A DNA stretch of 6,432 bases from Streptosporangiaceae bacterium (GTDB taxonomy: Bacteria; Actinomycetota; Actinomycetes; Streptosporangiales; Streptosporangiaceae). The position numbers were made by a program, and so were the translations under genes. Below, one piece after another: positions 1 through 6,432 of this stretch. The stretch lies in the NCBI GenBank assembly GCA_030040815.1, contig JASHSZ010000389.1:1-6432 (forward strand), written 5' to 3'. The notes beneath the pieces were generated by a model. It saw only the letters and a program-made list of their open reading frames with translations. It was not told where the DNA came from and did not search any database. Position 1 is the first letter of the stretch, and the number at the start of each line of letters is the position of its first letter.

Positions 1-530
1 TCGTGATCGGCGTGGTCGACGCCGCTGCCGTCTGGCTGCTGTTCGGCTACCTGCCGCGCAAGGTCTGGCCGTTCAACAAGGTCGACGACGCGCTGGGCGT
101 CGTGTACACGCACGGCTTCGCCGGCCTGATCGGGGGCCTGCTGGTCGGCTTGCTCGCCGACCCGCAGATGATCGTGTACATCGGCCTCGGCAAGACGTCG
201 TCGGTGTCCGGCGCGGGCCTGTTCTACGGTCACCCGAGGCAGCTGCTGATCCAGGCGGGCGCCGCGCTGACGGTCATCGTCTGGGACGCCATCGTGACCT
301 ACGTCATCCTGCGCGGAATCAAGTTCTTCACGCCGCTGCGGTACCCGGACGCGATCCTCGAGGCGGGCGACGTGCTGGCCCACGGCGAGGTGGCCTACCC
401 GATGGAGGAGCCTGACGCCCCGACCGAATTCGCGGAGGTGCCCGGCGAGCCGATGCCGCCGGAGCACCACGCACGCAGCGCGACCACGATCGACGACGGG
501 ATGGGGGCAGCAGAGAAGGAACGGGTCTGA
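1..530 (+). CDS. amt: Ammonium transporter (Amt/MEP/Rh family), C-terminal part, 5' end outside the window
   Basis: This is the C-terminal 175 or so residues of an Amt channel, a trimeric inner-membrane protein that conducts ammonium/ammonia. Numbering from the GTG codon at position 3, the segment DDALGVVYTHGFAGLIGG (residues 28-45) matches the conserved Amt helix whose HG histidine (H37) corresponds to the second pore histidine, His318 in E. coli AmtB. Two further hydrophobic helices follow (about 41-62 and 82-108). The typical cytosolic start PLRYPDAILEAGDVLAHGEVAY (split here as PLRYPDAILEAGD and then LAHGEVAY) resembles the Amt C-terminal signature around GLR...E..GLD...HGE.AY. About 43 further residues, rich in Pro, Glu and Asp, extend beyond that signature. 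The frame is open to the left edge, so the GTG at 3 is an internal valine and not a start. The stop is TGA at 528-530. No glnK/glnB gene follows, unlike many amt loci; the next gene is convergent. Confidence 0.88.
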   Translation, partial: VIGVVDAAAVWLLFGYLPRKVWPFNKVDDALGVVYTHGFAGLIGGLLVGLLADPQMIVYIGLGKTSSVSGAGLFYGHPRQLLIQAGAALTVIVWDAIVTYVILRGIKFFTPLRYPDAILEAGDVLAHGEVAYPMEEPDAPTEFAEVPGEPMPPEHHARSATTIDDGMGAAEKERV

Positions 531-542
531 TCTCAGCGAGTC

Positions 543-592
543 CATCGGTGCGCGATTGCACTGGCTATGGGCAGTGCAATCCCGCACCCATG
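543..592. terminator. Long hairpin between convergent genes, probable bidirectional terminator
   Basis: An inverted repeat fills most of the 79-bp gap between the amt stop (530) and the stop of the convergent ThDP enzyme (610). A perfect 10-bp inner stem (554-563 with 572-581) encloses an 8-nt loop (564-571). One C-C mismatch (553/582) separates it from a perfect 6-bp stem (547-552 with 583-588). A second mismatch (546/589) is followed by 3 more pairs (543-545 with 590-592). That makes 19 paired positions out of 21. No T-run follows on either strand, as is common for actinobacterial terminators. The convergent position favours two-way termination or transcript-end protection, which is inference. 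A protein-binding palindrome is the alternative. Confidence 0.7.
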
Positions 593-609
593 ACCCACGT
601 CGGCGCGTA

Positions 610-2259
610 TCAGTGACCGCGGAACGCCTCTTCCAGCCACCAGGCGCCGTGCTCGGACGTCACCCGAGCGTCGATGAGGATCGGGCGCGGGGGCCGTGCC
701 TCGAGCCACTCCTGGACCGGCTCGAGGTCGGCCACCGAGCGCACGCTCACCGCGTCACAGCCGTACCCGCGCGCGATGGCAGCCAGGTCAGCCGCCGGGA
801 AGCGCACGGTGTCCAGCGGGAACCCGTCCGGCCCGAAGTGGTGCACCTCCGCCCCGTAGGCCTGGTCGTCGTACACGACGATGACCATCGGCAGCGCCAG
901 CCGGACGGCCGTCTCCAGCTCGCTGATCCCCATCAATGCCCCGCCATCGCCGAGTGCCGCGACGACGAGTCGATCCGGCCGGGCGATGGCCGAGCCAATG
1001 GCCGACGCCAGGCCAAGGCCGATGGACTGGTAGGCCTGGGTGAAGCAGAAGCCATCCTGATCGGGAACGGACAGGAACATGGACGGATAGCCCATAAAGT
1101 TGCCGGAGTCCACGGCCACGAGTCGTTCGGCCGGCAGCATGTCGTCCAGCGCGATCGTGAGGGAACGGGGATCGATCCGATCTCCGTCGCTCGTATCGTC
1201 GAACGGGACGTCGCGCCATCGGATCGCGCCTGCTAGCCGGTCCCGCAGCGCCGCCGAGCGGTATCCGGCGTCGTGCTTGCCGGGGAGGTCCACGAGCTGG
1301 TCAGCGACGGCGGTCGCCGTCAGGGCGACGTCGCCCACGACGCCGATCTTGACCGGGCGGTGGGCGCCGATCGCCTGCTCGTCCACGTCCACCTGAGCCA
1401 CCGTGGTGTTGGAGCCGATCAGGCTGCCGTGCCGGGTCGTCCACATGTTGAGCGAGCAGCCCCAGCCGACGAGCACGTCAGCGTCACCGATCAGCTCGGC
1501 CGCGAGCGGCGACGCGAACCCGCCGCTGACGTCGAGGTCCCAGGGGCTGCCGCGGAACAGTCCCTTGGCCGCCGCCGAGGTGGCCAGCAGCGCGCCGCAG
1601 GCGTCAGCCAGCCGTTCCAGCGCGGCTTTGGCCGGGGCGCTGCGGGCGCCCCGGCCGGCGATGAACACCGGGCGGGTGGCCTGCGCCAGCACGCCCGCGA
1701 GCTCGGCGGCCTGCTGCGGCCGCGGCGGGTGCGGTGCCGCGGGCCGGGTATCCGGCGGTCCCGGCCAGGTGCACTCGCTTGCCTGAATGTCCAGCGGCAG
1801 CGCGAGCACGACGGCGCGCTGCTCGTCGCGGGCCATCCGGTAGGCGCGCGCGGCATCGTCGACGGCGAAGGCTGGGGAGTGCAGCCGGGCCGGCGTGGCG
1901 CCTGTCGCCGCCGTGATCGCCGCCACGTCAATCCGGAAGTTCGACGTCACCGCCGAACCGCTGACGTCAGCGGCGAGCACGAGCAGCGGCGTGCGGCTCT
2001 TGGCCGCCTCGGTGATTCCGGTGAGCGCGTTGGTGATGCCGGGACCCTGGTGCAGGCTCAGCAGCGCAGGCCGGCCGGTCAGCCGTCCCCAGGCATCCGC
2101 CATGCTCGCCGCGCCGCACTCGTGCCGGGCGGCGAAGTACCGCGCGCCATGGGCGATGAGCGCGTTGGTCACGTGGAAGTTGCCGCTGCCCACGACGCCG
2201 AACACGGTGTCCGCGCCCAGGTCGGTGAGCACGGCGGCGACGGCATCGGTGACCTTCAT
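610..2259 (-). CDS. Thiamine-diphosphate-dependent enzyme, acetolactate synthase / benzoylformate decarboxylase superfamily
   Basis: A 549-residue protein with the usual three-domain ThDP layout: N-terminal pyrimidine-binding domain (about 1-170), central domain (about 185-325) and C-terminal pyrophosphate-binding domain (about 365-540). The catalytic glutamate that activates ThDP is E47 in RHECGAASMADAWGR. The Mg-ThDP motif is GDGG at 437-440, with the usual NN pair replaced by DD at 464-465 (VVYDDQAYGAEVHHF). QSIGLGLASAIG (411-422) is also typical. Members decarboxylate or ligate 2-oxo acids in the cytoplasm; the substrate here cannot be read from sequence. A true biosynthetic acetolactate synthase is unlikely because no small subunit is adjacent and the partner is a hydrolase. 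The frame stays open upstream to 2655, but homology starts at MKVTDAVAAVLTDLGADTVFG. The ATG at 2259 overlaps the upstream stop as ATGA. There is no good Shine-Dalgarno sequence, so translation probably depends on coupling to the cyclase. Confidence 0.87.
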   Translation of the reverse strand: MKVTDAVAAVLTDLGADTVFGVVGSGNFHVTNALIAHGARYFAARHECGAASMADAWGRLTGRPALLSLHQGPGITNALTGITEAAKSRTPLLVLAADVSGSAVTSNFRIDVAAITAATGATPARLHSPAFAVDDAARAYRMARDEQRAVVLALPLDIQASECTWPGPPDTRPAAPHPPRPQQAAELAGVLAQATRPVFIAGRGARSAPAKAALERLADACGALLATSAAAKGLFRGSPWDLDVSGGFASPLAAELIGDADVLVGWGCSLNMWTTRHGSLIGSNTTVAQVDVDEQAIGAHRPVKIGVVGDVALTATAVADQLVDLPGKHDAGYRSAALRDRLAGAIRWRDVPFDDTSDGDRIDPRSLTIALDDMLPAERLVAVDSGNFMGYPSMFLSVPDQDGFCFTQAYQSIGLGLASAIGSAIARPDRLVVAALGDGGALMGISELETAVRLALPMVIVVYDDQAYGAEVHHFGPDGFPLDTVRFPAADLAAIARGYGCDAVSVRSVADLEPVQEWLEARPPRPILIDARVTSEHGAWWLEEAFRGH

Positions 2260-3029
2260 CGCTCGACGAGCGCCAGCACCCTGGCGGGACTGCCCGAGCC
2301 GCCGACGATCGGCAGCGGGCCGGCGATGACGACCGCCCCGGCCGGCGGCAGCGCTGCGAGATTCTGCAGCTGGGTGAGCCCGAACTTGCCAGCCCCGAGC
2401 AGGGCGGAGTGACAGGGGAACGGCGGGTCGAACGAGTGCGCCCGTCCCGCGTCCGTGCCCACCGTCTCGACGCCGATGCCGATCACCGGAGCCTCCTCGG
2501 CGAGCCACCGCGCGCACTCCACCGAGACGCCCGGCGTGTGCGGCCCGGTCTCGTTCGCGTTCAGGAAATCTCGCTGGCTGCCGGACCGGGCGTCCCACCC
2601 GGTCCGGTACAGCAGCCAGCCGCCGTCCGGGAGCGGGCCGTGCGCTGCCTCCCACTGCTTGATGTGGGCGGGCTCGAGCAGGAAGTCCGGGTCGGCCGCT
2701 GCCTGCTCGCTGAAGTCGAGCACGACGGCAGGCGCGATGAGGGACGTGACCGGGACGGCGGACATGTCTAGGCCGTCACGCCCGGTGATCCAGTGGACCG
2801 GCGCGTCGAAGTGGGTACCGGTGTGCTCACCCGTGGTGATGTCGTTCCAATACCAGGCGGGTCCGCGCTCGTCGTAGCGGCTGACCTCGCGCAGCGAGAA
2901 GGGAACGGTATTGGCGAACGGCTCCGGAAGCTGAATGATCGGCGTCGTGGCCTCGAGCCGGGCGCTGAGGTCGATGATCTCGATAGCAGCGGACCTGATG
3001 GCAGACACGAGCTGGTCAAGGACGGGCAT
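2256..3029 (-). CDS. Cyclase-family metal-dependent hydrolase (kynurenine formamidase / isatin hydrolase superfamily)
   Basis: A 257-residue protein of normal length for the family (PF04199). Its signature is HTGTHFDAPVH at residues 69-79, the HxGTHxDxPxH metal-binding motif in which H69, H73 and D75 are expected ligands and H79 is the conserved active-site histidine. The second half of the signature, H207-SALLGAGKFGLTQLQNL, keeps the family histidine. However, it has T219-Q220 where kynurenine formamidases have a glutamate followed by N/G, so metal binding may differ. Known members hydrolyse N-formylkynurenine, isatin or other cyclic or amide substrates in the cytoplasm. It is the first gene of a two-gene operon and its TGA overlaps the ATG of the ThDP enzyme. 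The ATG at 3029 is preceded by a strong GAGGAG five bases upstream, which supports this start. The segment YWNDITTGEHTGTHFDAP looks closer to isatin-hydrolase-like members than to KynB, but that impression is from memory and the substrate is unassigned. Confidence 0.87.
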   Translation of the reverse strand: MPVLDQLVSAIRSAAIEIIDLSARLEATTPIIQLPEPFANTVPFSLREVSRYDERGPAWYWNDITTGEHTGTHFDAPVHWITGRDGLDMSAVPVTSLIAPAVVLDFSEQAAADPDFLLEPAHIKQWEAAHGPLPDGGWLLYRTGWDARSGSQRDFLNANETGPHTPGVSVECARWLAEEAPVIGIGVETVGTDAGRAHSFDPPFPCHSALLGAGKFGLTQLQNLAALPPAGAVVIAGPLPIVGGSGSPARVLALVER

Positions 3030-3034
3030 GTGCT

Positions 3035-3040
3035 CTCCTC
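3035..3040 (-). promoter_or_regulatory. Ribosome binding site of the cyclase gene
   Basis: On the minus strand the hexamer GAGGAG lies five bases before the ATG at 3029-3027. It is the only strong, well-spaced Shine-Dalgarno sequence in the window. It fixes the start of the cyclase and, through the ATGA overlap, probably drives translation of both genes of the pair. Confidence 0.75.
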
Positions 3041-3074
3041 GCGGCGCGGACGGACATTCCGGACACTGCTGACT

Positions 3075-3091
3075 CGGGGGAGGAACCCCCG
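3075..3091. repeat. GC hairpin in the probable cyclase leader
   Basis: CGGGGG (3075-3080) and CCCCCG (3086-3091) are perfect inverted copies around a 5-nt AGGAA loop. Read on the minus strand, this hairpin would sit about 46-62 bases upstream of the cyclase ATG, with TTCCT in its loop. It may be a leader structure or may simply reflect GC-rich sequence. Confidence 0.4.
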
Positions 3092-3151
3092 GACCCCGAC
3101 GGGCACCAGCCTGCCCTAGCCGGGCCGGGCCGGGGAAGGGCTCTGGTCAGC

Positions 3152-3164
3152 ACGGTCATACCGT
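3152..3164. promoter_or_regulatory. Small inverted repeat, possible operator
   Basis: ACGGT-CAT-ACCGT is a perfect 5-bp inverted repeat with a 3-bp centre. It lies just upstream of the -10-like CAGAAT of the alpha/beta-hydrolase, in the spacer where a repressor would block polymerase. It is short enough to arise by chance, so the operator role is only a suggestion. Confidence 0.3.
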
Positions 3165-3168
3165 CCCG

Positions 3169-3174
3169 CAGAAT
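3169..3174 (+). promoter_or_regulatory. Candidate -10 box for a leaderless alpha/beta-hydrolase transcript
   Basis: CAGAAT resembles the actinobacterial -10 consensus TANNNT at its second and sixth bases. It ends six bases before the ATG at 3181, so transcription would begin at or next to the A of the start codon. A weak TGGTCA (3144-3149) lies 19 bases upstream as a possible -35. The AGGAG at 3175-3179 is only one base from the ATG, too close to act as a normal Shine-Dalgarno sequence, which also favours a leaderless start. Confidence 0.35.
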
Positions 3175-3180
3175 AGGAGC

Positions 3181-3957
3181 ATGGCGAAGCCCGTGACCAA
3201 AGCCGAGATACTGGTAACCGACGACGCGGTGCCCATCGAGACCGTCCACCTCGACGGTGACCGCGGCGTGGGTTTCGTGGTCGCGCACGGCTTCACCCTG
3301 CACTGGCGCTGGCCGCACGTCTGGCGGATCGCGAAGCGGTTGAATCAGCACGGCGGGGTAGCGGTCTTTGATTTTCGCGGCCACGGCCGGTCTGGTGGCC
3401 ACAGCACGCTCGGCGACCAGGAAGTGAAGGATCTTGACGTCGTGGTGCGCTACCTGCGCGAACTCGGCTACGAGCAGGTCGTCACGGTGGGCTTCTCGAT
3501 GGGTGCCTCCATCGTGCTGCGGCACGCCGGCCTGATGGGCGGCGTGGACGCGGTTATCTCGGTGAGCGGGCCCGGCCGCTGGTACTACCGCGGCACACCC
3601 GCCATGCGCCGGGTGCACTGGGCGGTCGAGCACAAGACCGGGCGGCTGGTGGCCAGGCTGTTCCTGGGCACCAGGATCCGGCAGGGCCGGTGGGACCCGA
3701 TACCGCTGCCGCCGGCCGAAGCGGCCGCGAGGATCTCGCCCACCCCACTGCTGATCGTGCACGGCGACCGAGACACCTACTTCCCGTCTGATCACGCCGA
3801 GCAGATATACACGGCGGCCCGCGAGCCCAAGGAACTCTGGATCGAGGAGGGGCTGGGCCACGCCGAGTCGGCGGTAAGCGGCGAACTGCTGGACCGGATG
3901 GCGAAGTGGGCAATGGCTGCCGCGACGGTTGTCGACAGCCGCAACGCGGTCGCATAG
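3181..3957 (+). CDS. Alpha/beta-hydrolase (serine hydrolase, substrate unknown)
   Basis: A 258-residue cytoplasmic alpha/beta-hydrolase with no signal peptide or membrane segment. The nucleophile elbow is GFSMG with Ser106. The acid is probably Asp198 in VHGDRDTYFP, and the histidine is His227 in GLGHAES. HGF at 36-38 supplies the oxyanion hole and DFRGHGRSGG (64-73) is the usual loop after strand 4. A cap region with WYYRGTPAMRR and a basic segment lies at about 131-180. The fold and triad are complete, so an esterase, lipase-like, amidase or C-C-bond hydrolase activity is expected; the substrate cannot be told from sequence. It is transcribed away from the cyclase/ThDP operon across a 151-bp gap, so shared regulation is possible. 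The ATG at 3181 is kept because homology-like sequence begins soon after. The in-frame GTG at 3193 is an alternative, 13 bases beyond the AGGAG. The stop is TAG at 3955-3957. Confidence 0.88.
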   Translation: MAKPVTKAEILVTDDAVPIETVHLDGDRGVGFVVAHGFTLHWRWPHVWRIAKRLNQHGGVAVFDFRGHGRSGGHSTLGDQEVKDLDVVVRYLRELGYEQVVTVGFSMGASIVLRHAGLMGGVDAVISVSGPGRWYYRGTPAMRRVHWAVEHKTGRLVARLFLGTRIRQGRWDPIPLPPAEAAARISPTPLLIVHGDRDTYFPSDHAEQIYTAAREPKELWIEEGLGHAESAVSGELLDRMAKWAMAAATVVDSRNAVA

Positions 3958-3965
3958 GCGACCGC
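3946..3965. terminator. Stem-loop over the hydrolase stop codon, probable bidirectional terminator
   Basis: GCGGTCGC (3946-3953) and GCGACCGC (3958-3965) form a perfect 8-bp stem with a 4-nt loop, ATAG, which contains the TAG stop codon of the alpha/beta-hydrolase. The next gene is convergent, with its stop at 3996-3998, so the hairpin can serve both transcripts. No T-run follows. An overlapping weaker pairing, GACCG (3960-3964) with CGGTC (3980-3984), could compete with it. Confidence 0.55.
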
Positions 3966-3995
3966 TCCGTCATCCGTAACGGTCATTGCCGCCGG

Positions 3996-5444
<1,449 letters not shown>

Positions 5445-5475
5445 TCAGGCCTGCAAACCGGCGGCGCCTGCAGCC

Positions 5476-6432
5476 TCAGGAGCCCAGGACGTGGCGCAGG
5501 TACTCGTTACCGAACCGCCGCTCGCTGTCGAGCAGGTCACGCACGGCCAGGAACTCGGCCATCCGCGGGTAGCTGGCGGCGAGATAGGCGGCGTCGCGGG
5601 TGTGCATCTTGCCCCAGTGTGGCCTGCCTCCGACCGATGTCATGACGGCCTCGACGTCGGTGAAGTACTGCTCATGCGGCGCCGAGTGGAAGACGTGGAT
5701 GGCGATGTAGGCGGTATCGCGGCCGTAGGCGGTGGACAGCCAGACGTCGTCGGGCGGCGTGACCCGGACCTCGATCGGGAAGCTGATCCGCCAGTCCCGG
5801 CGCTGGAACAGCGCGCGCACCTCGCCGAGGACGTCGGACAGCGCCGCCCGCGGGACGGCGTACTCCTGCTCCTTGAAGCGGACCCGGCGCGGGCTCGTGA
5901 ACACCCGGTAGGCCGCGTCAGAATAGGTGCGCGTGCCCAGCGCCCTGGCGGCGACCGTGTTGACGGCCGGGATCAGCGCTGGCATCGCCCGCCCGAGCTC
6001 GCAGGTCACGCCGAAGACAGAGTTCGACAGTAGCTCGTCGTCGAGCAGGTATCGCCACCGGGGCAGCGGCCTGGCCGGGCCGACTGTCCTGTTGTTGCGC
6101 TTGGTCAGACAGCCCTCGCTGTGCGGGAACCAGTAGAACTCGAAGTGCTCGTTGTCCGCGGTCAGCTCGTCCAGCCGGCTGATCACCTGGGACCAGCCCA
6201 TGGGCTCCTCGCGGGCTTCCAGCAGGAAGGCAGGCACCACCTGGAAGGTTATGGCGGTAACGATGCCGAGCGCGCCGAGGCCGACTCTGGCGGCGTCGAA
6301 CAGGTTCGCCGCAGTGCCGTCCGGAAGCGTGAGACCGCCGCTCGGGGAGTCCGCAGAGCAGGTCACGATGCGGCTGTCGGCCAGTACCAGCTCGAGGCCA
6401 GCGATCTGAGACGCCATGCCGCCTACGTCCCG
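5476..6432 (-). CDS. Sugar-lactone / alditol oxidase, VAO-type flavoprotein (D-arabinono-/L-gulono-1,4-lactone oxidase family), N-terminus outside the window
   Basis: About 318 residues of a protein that is usually near 430; the missing N-terminus would hold the first part of the FAD-binding domain. The frame is open to the right edge: the codons before the ATG at 6417 read RDVGG, continuing the family pattern HGTG...GG(L/M)A(S/T)Q, so that ATG is an internal methionine. Numbering from it, FDAARVGLGALGIVTAITFQVVP (split: FDAARVGLGALG, then IVTAITFQVVP; 40-62) ends the FAD domain. The substrate domain follows with KEQEYAVPR (182-190), FPIEVRV (213-219) and the C-terminal PHWGKMH (266-272), characteristic of ALO-domain proteins such as L-gulono-1,4-lactone dehydrogenase and alditol oxidase. 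It oxidises a sugar lactone or polyol using FAD; which substrate, and whether oxygen is the acceptor, cannot be decided here. It lies 46 bp upstream of guaB1 on the same strand, but guaB1 appears to have its own promoter. Confidence 0.9.
   Translation of the reverse strand, partial: RDVGGMASQIAGLELVLADSRIVTCSADSPSGGLTLPDGTAANLFDAARVGLGALGIVTAITFQVVPAFLLEAREEPMGWSQVISRLDELTADNEHFEFYWFPHSEGCLTKRNNRTVGPARPLPRWRYLLDDELLSNSVFGVTCELGRAMPALIPAVNTVAARALGTRTYSDAAYRVFTSPRRVRFKEQEYAVPRAALSDVLGEVRALFQRRDWRISFPIEVRVTPPDDVWLSTAYGRDTAYIAIHVFHSAPHEQYFTDVEAVMTSVGGRPHWGKMHTRDAAYLAASYPRMAEFLAVRDLLDSERRFGNEYLRHVLGS

Larger units (their letters stand above)
3030..3180. promoter_or_regulatory. Divergent intergenic region between the cyclase operon and the alpha/beta-hydrolase
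   Basis: This 151-bp gap separates two divergent starts and should hold both promoters. Visible elements are the cyclase RBS (3035-3040), a G/C hairpin (3075-3091), a very GC-rich stretch with GGGCC repeats (about 3118-3140), an inverted repeat ACGGT-CAT-ACCGT (3152-3164) and a -10-like CAGAAT (3169-3174) facing the hydrolase. I could not pick a convincing -10 box for the cyclase direction. The arrangement allows joint control of both sides, but no regulator gene lies in the window. Confidence 0.5.

Noticed and set aside
556..1236. 226-codon plus-strand frame starting inside the hairpin
   Set aside because: It is antisense to the C-terminal part of the ThDP enzyme, its ATG-like start lies in the terminator stem, and no RBS or motif is present.
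1273..2412. 379-codon open frame on the plus strand opposite the ThDP enzyme
   Set aside because: It is antisense to two well-supported genes, rich in Arg/Gly/His with no recognisable fold, and typical of spurious long frames in GC-rich DNA.
2260..2655. N-terminal extension of the ThDP-enzyme frame back to 2655, giving a 681-residue protein
   Set aside because: The added 132 residues are Arg/Ala/Gly-rich low-complexity translation lying entirely inside the cyclase gene in another frame. Family homology begins at MKVTDAVAAV with an ATGA overlap, so the shorter 549-residue product is correct.
3118..3140. GGGCC-type repeats in the divergent gap as a possible regulatory or G-quadruplex element
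   Set aside because: The runs are short and irregular, and such tracts are common in very GC-rich intergenic DNA.
3016..3861. 281-codon minus-strand frame opposite the alpha/beta-hydrolase
   Set aside because: The hydrolase on the other strand has a complete catalytic triad; this frame has no motif and even overlaps the divergent promoter region.

Overview
This window looks like ordinary chromosomal DNA from a high-GC actinobacterium. The base composition is strongly GC-rich with G/C at third codon positions. The best taxonomic marker is a GuaB1-type GMP reductase/IMPDH-related protein carrying CBS domains, a paralogue characteristic of Actinobacteria (Mycobacterium and relatives). I see no insertion sequence, phage gene, CRISPR array, tRNA or rRNA, and no obvious composition shift.

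Layout. (1) 1-530, plus strand: the C-terminal part of an ammonium transporter, cut by the left edge. (2) 531-609: a short convergent gap filled by a long near-perfect hairpin at 543-592, probably a two-way terminator. (3) 3029 back to 610, minus strand: a two-gene operon. It holds a metal-dependent cyclase-family hydrolase (kynurenine formamidase / isatin hydrolase superfamily), then a three-domain thiamine-diphosphate enzyme of the acetolactate synthase / benzoylformate decarboxylase superfamily. Their stop and start codons overlap as ATGA. (4) 3030-3180: a divergent promoter region with a GC-rich hairpin and a small inverted repeat. (5) 3181-3957, plus strand: an alpha/beta-hydrolase with a complete Ser-Asp-His triad. 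(6) 3946-3965: a stem-loop that places the hydrolase stop codon in its loop, between convergent genes. (7) 5429 back to 3996, minus strand: the GuaB1-type gene. (8) 6432 back to 5476, minus strand: the C-terminal three quarters of a sugar-lactone/alditol oxidase of the VAO flavoprotein family (D-arabinono-/L-gulono-1,4-lactone oxidase type), cut by the right edge.

How the genes may work together. The only clear functional unit is the translationally coupled cyclase/ThDP pair. A hydrolase that opens a cyclic amide or N-formyl bond, followed by an enzyme acting on 2-oxo acids, suggests a short catabolic route, for example ring opening of an isatin-like lactam and processing of the resulting aryl-glyoxylate. 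That substrate is inference; only the families and the coupling are visible. The divergent alpha/beta-hydrolase could belong to the same pathway, but nothing in the sequence proves it. GuaB1 (purine salvage), the lactone oxidase and the ammonium transporter look unrelated to the pair.

I found no convincing undescribed system. The most useful second looks are the coupled pair with its altered active-site motifs, the terminator-like hairpins, and two plausible leaderless transcripts.
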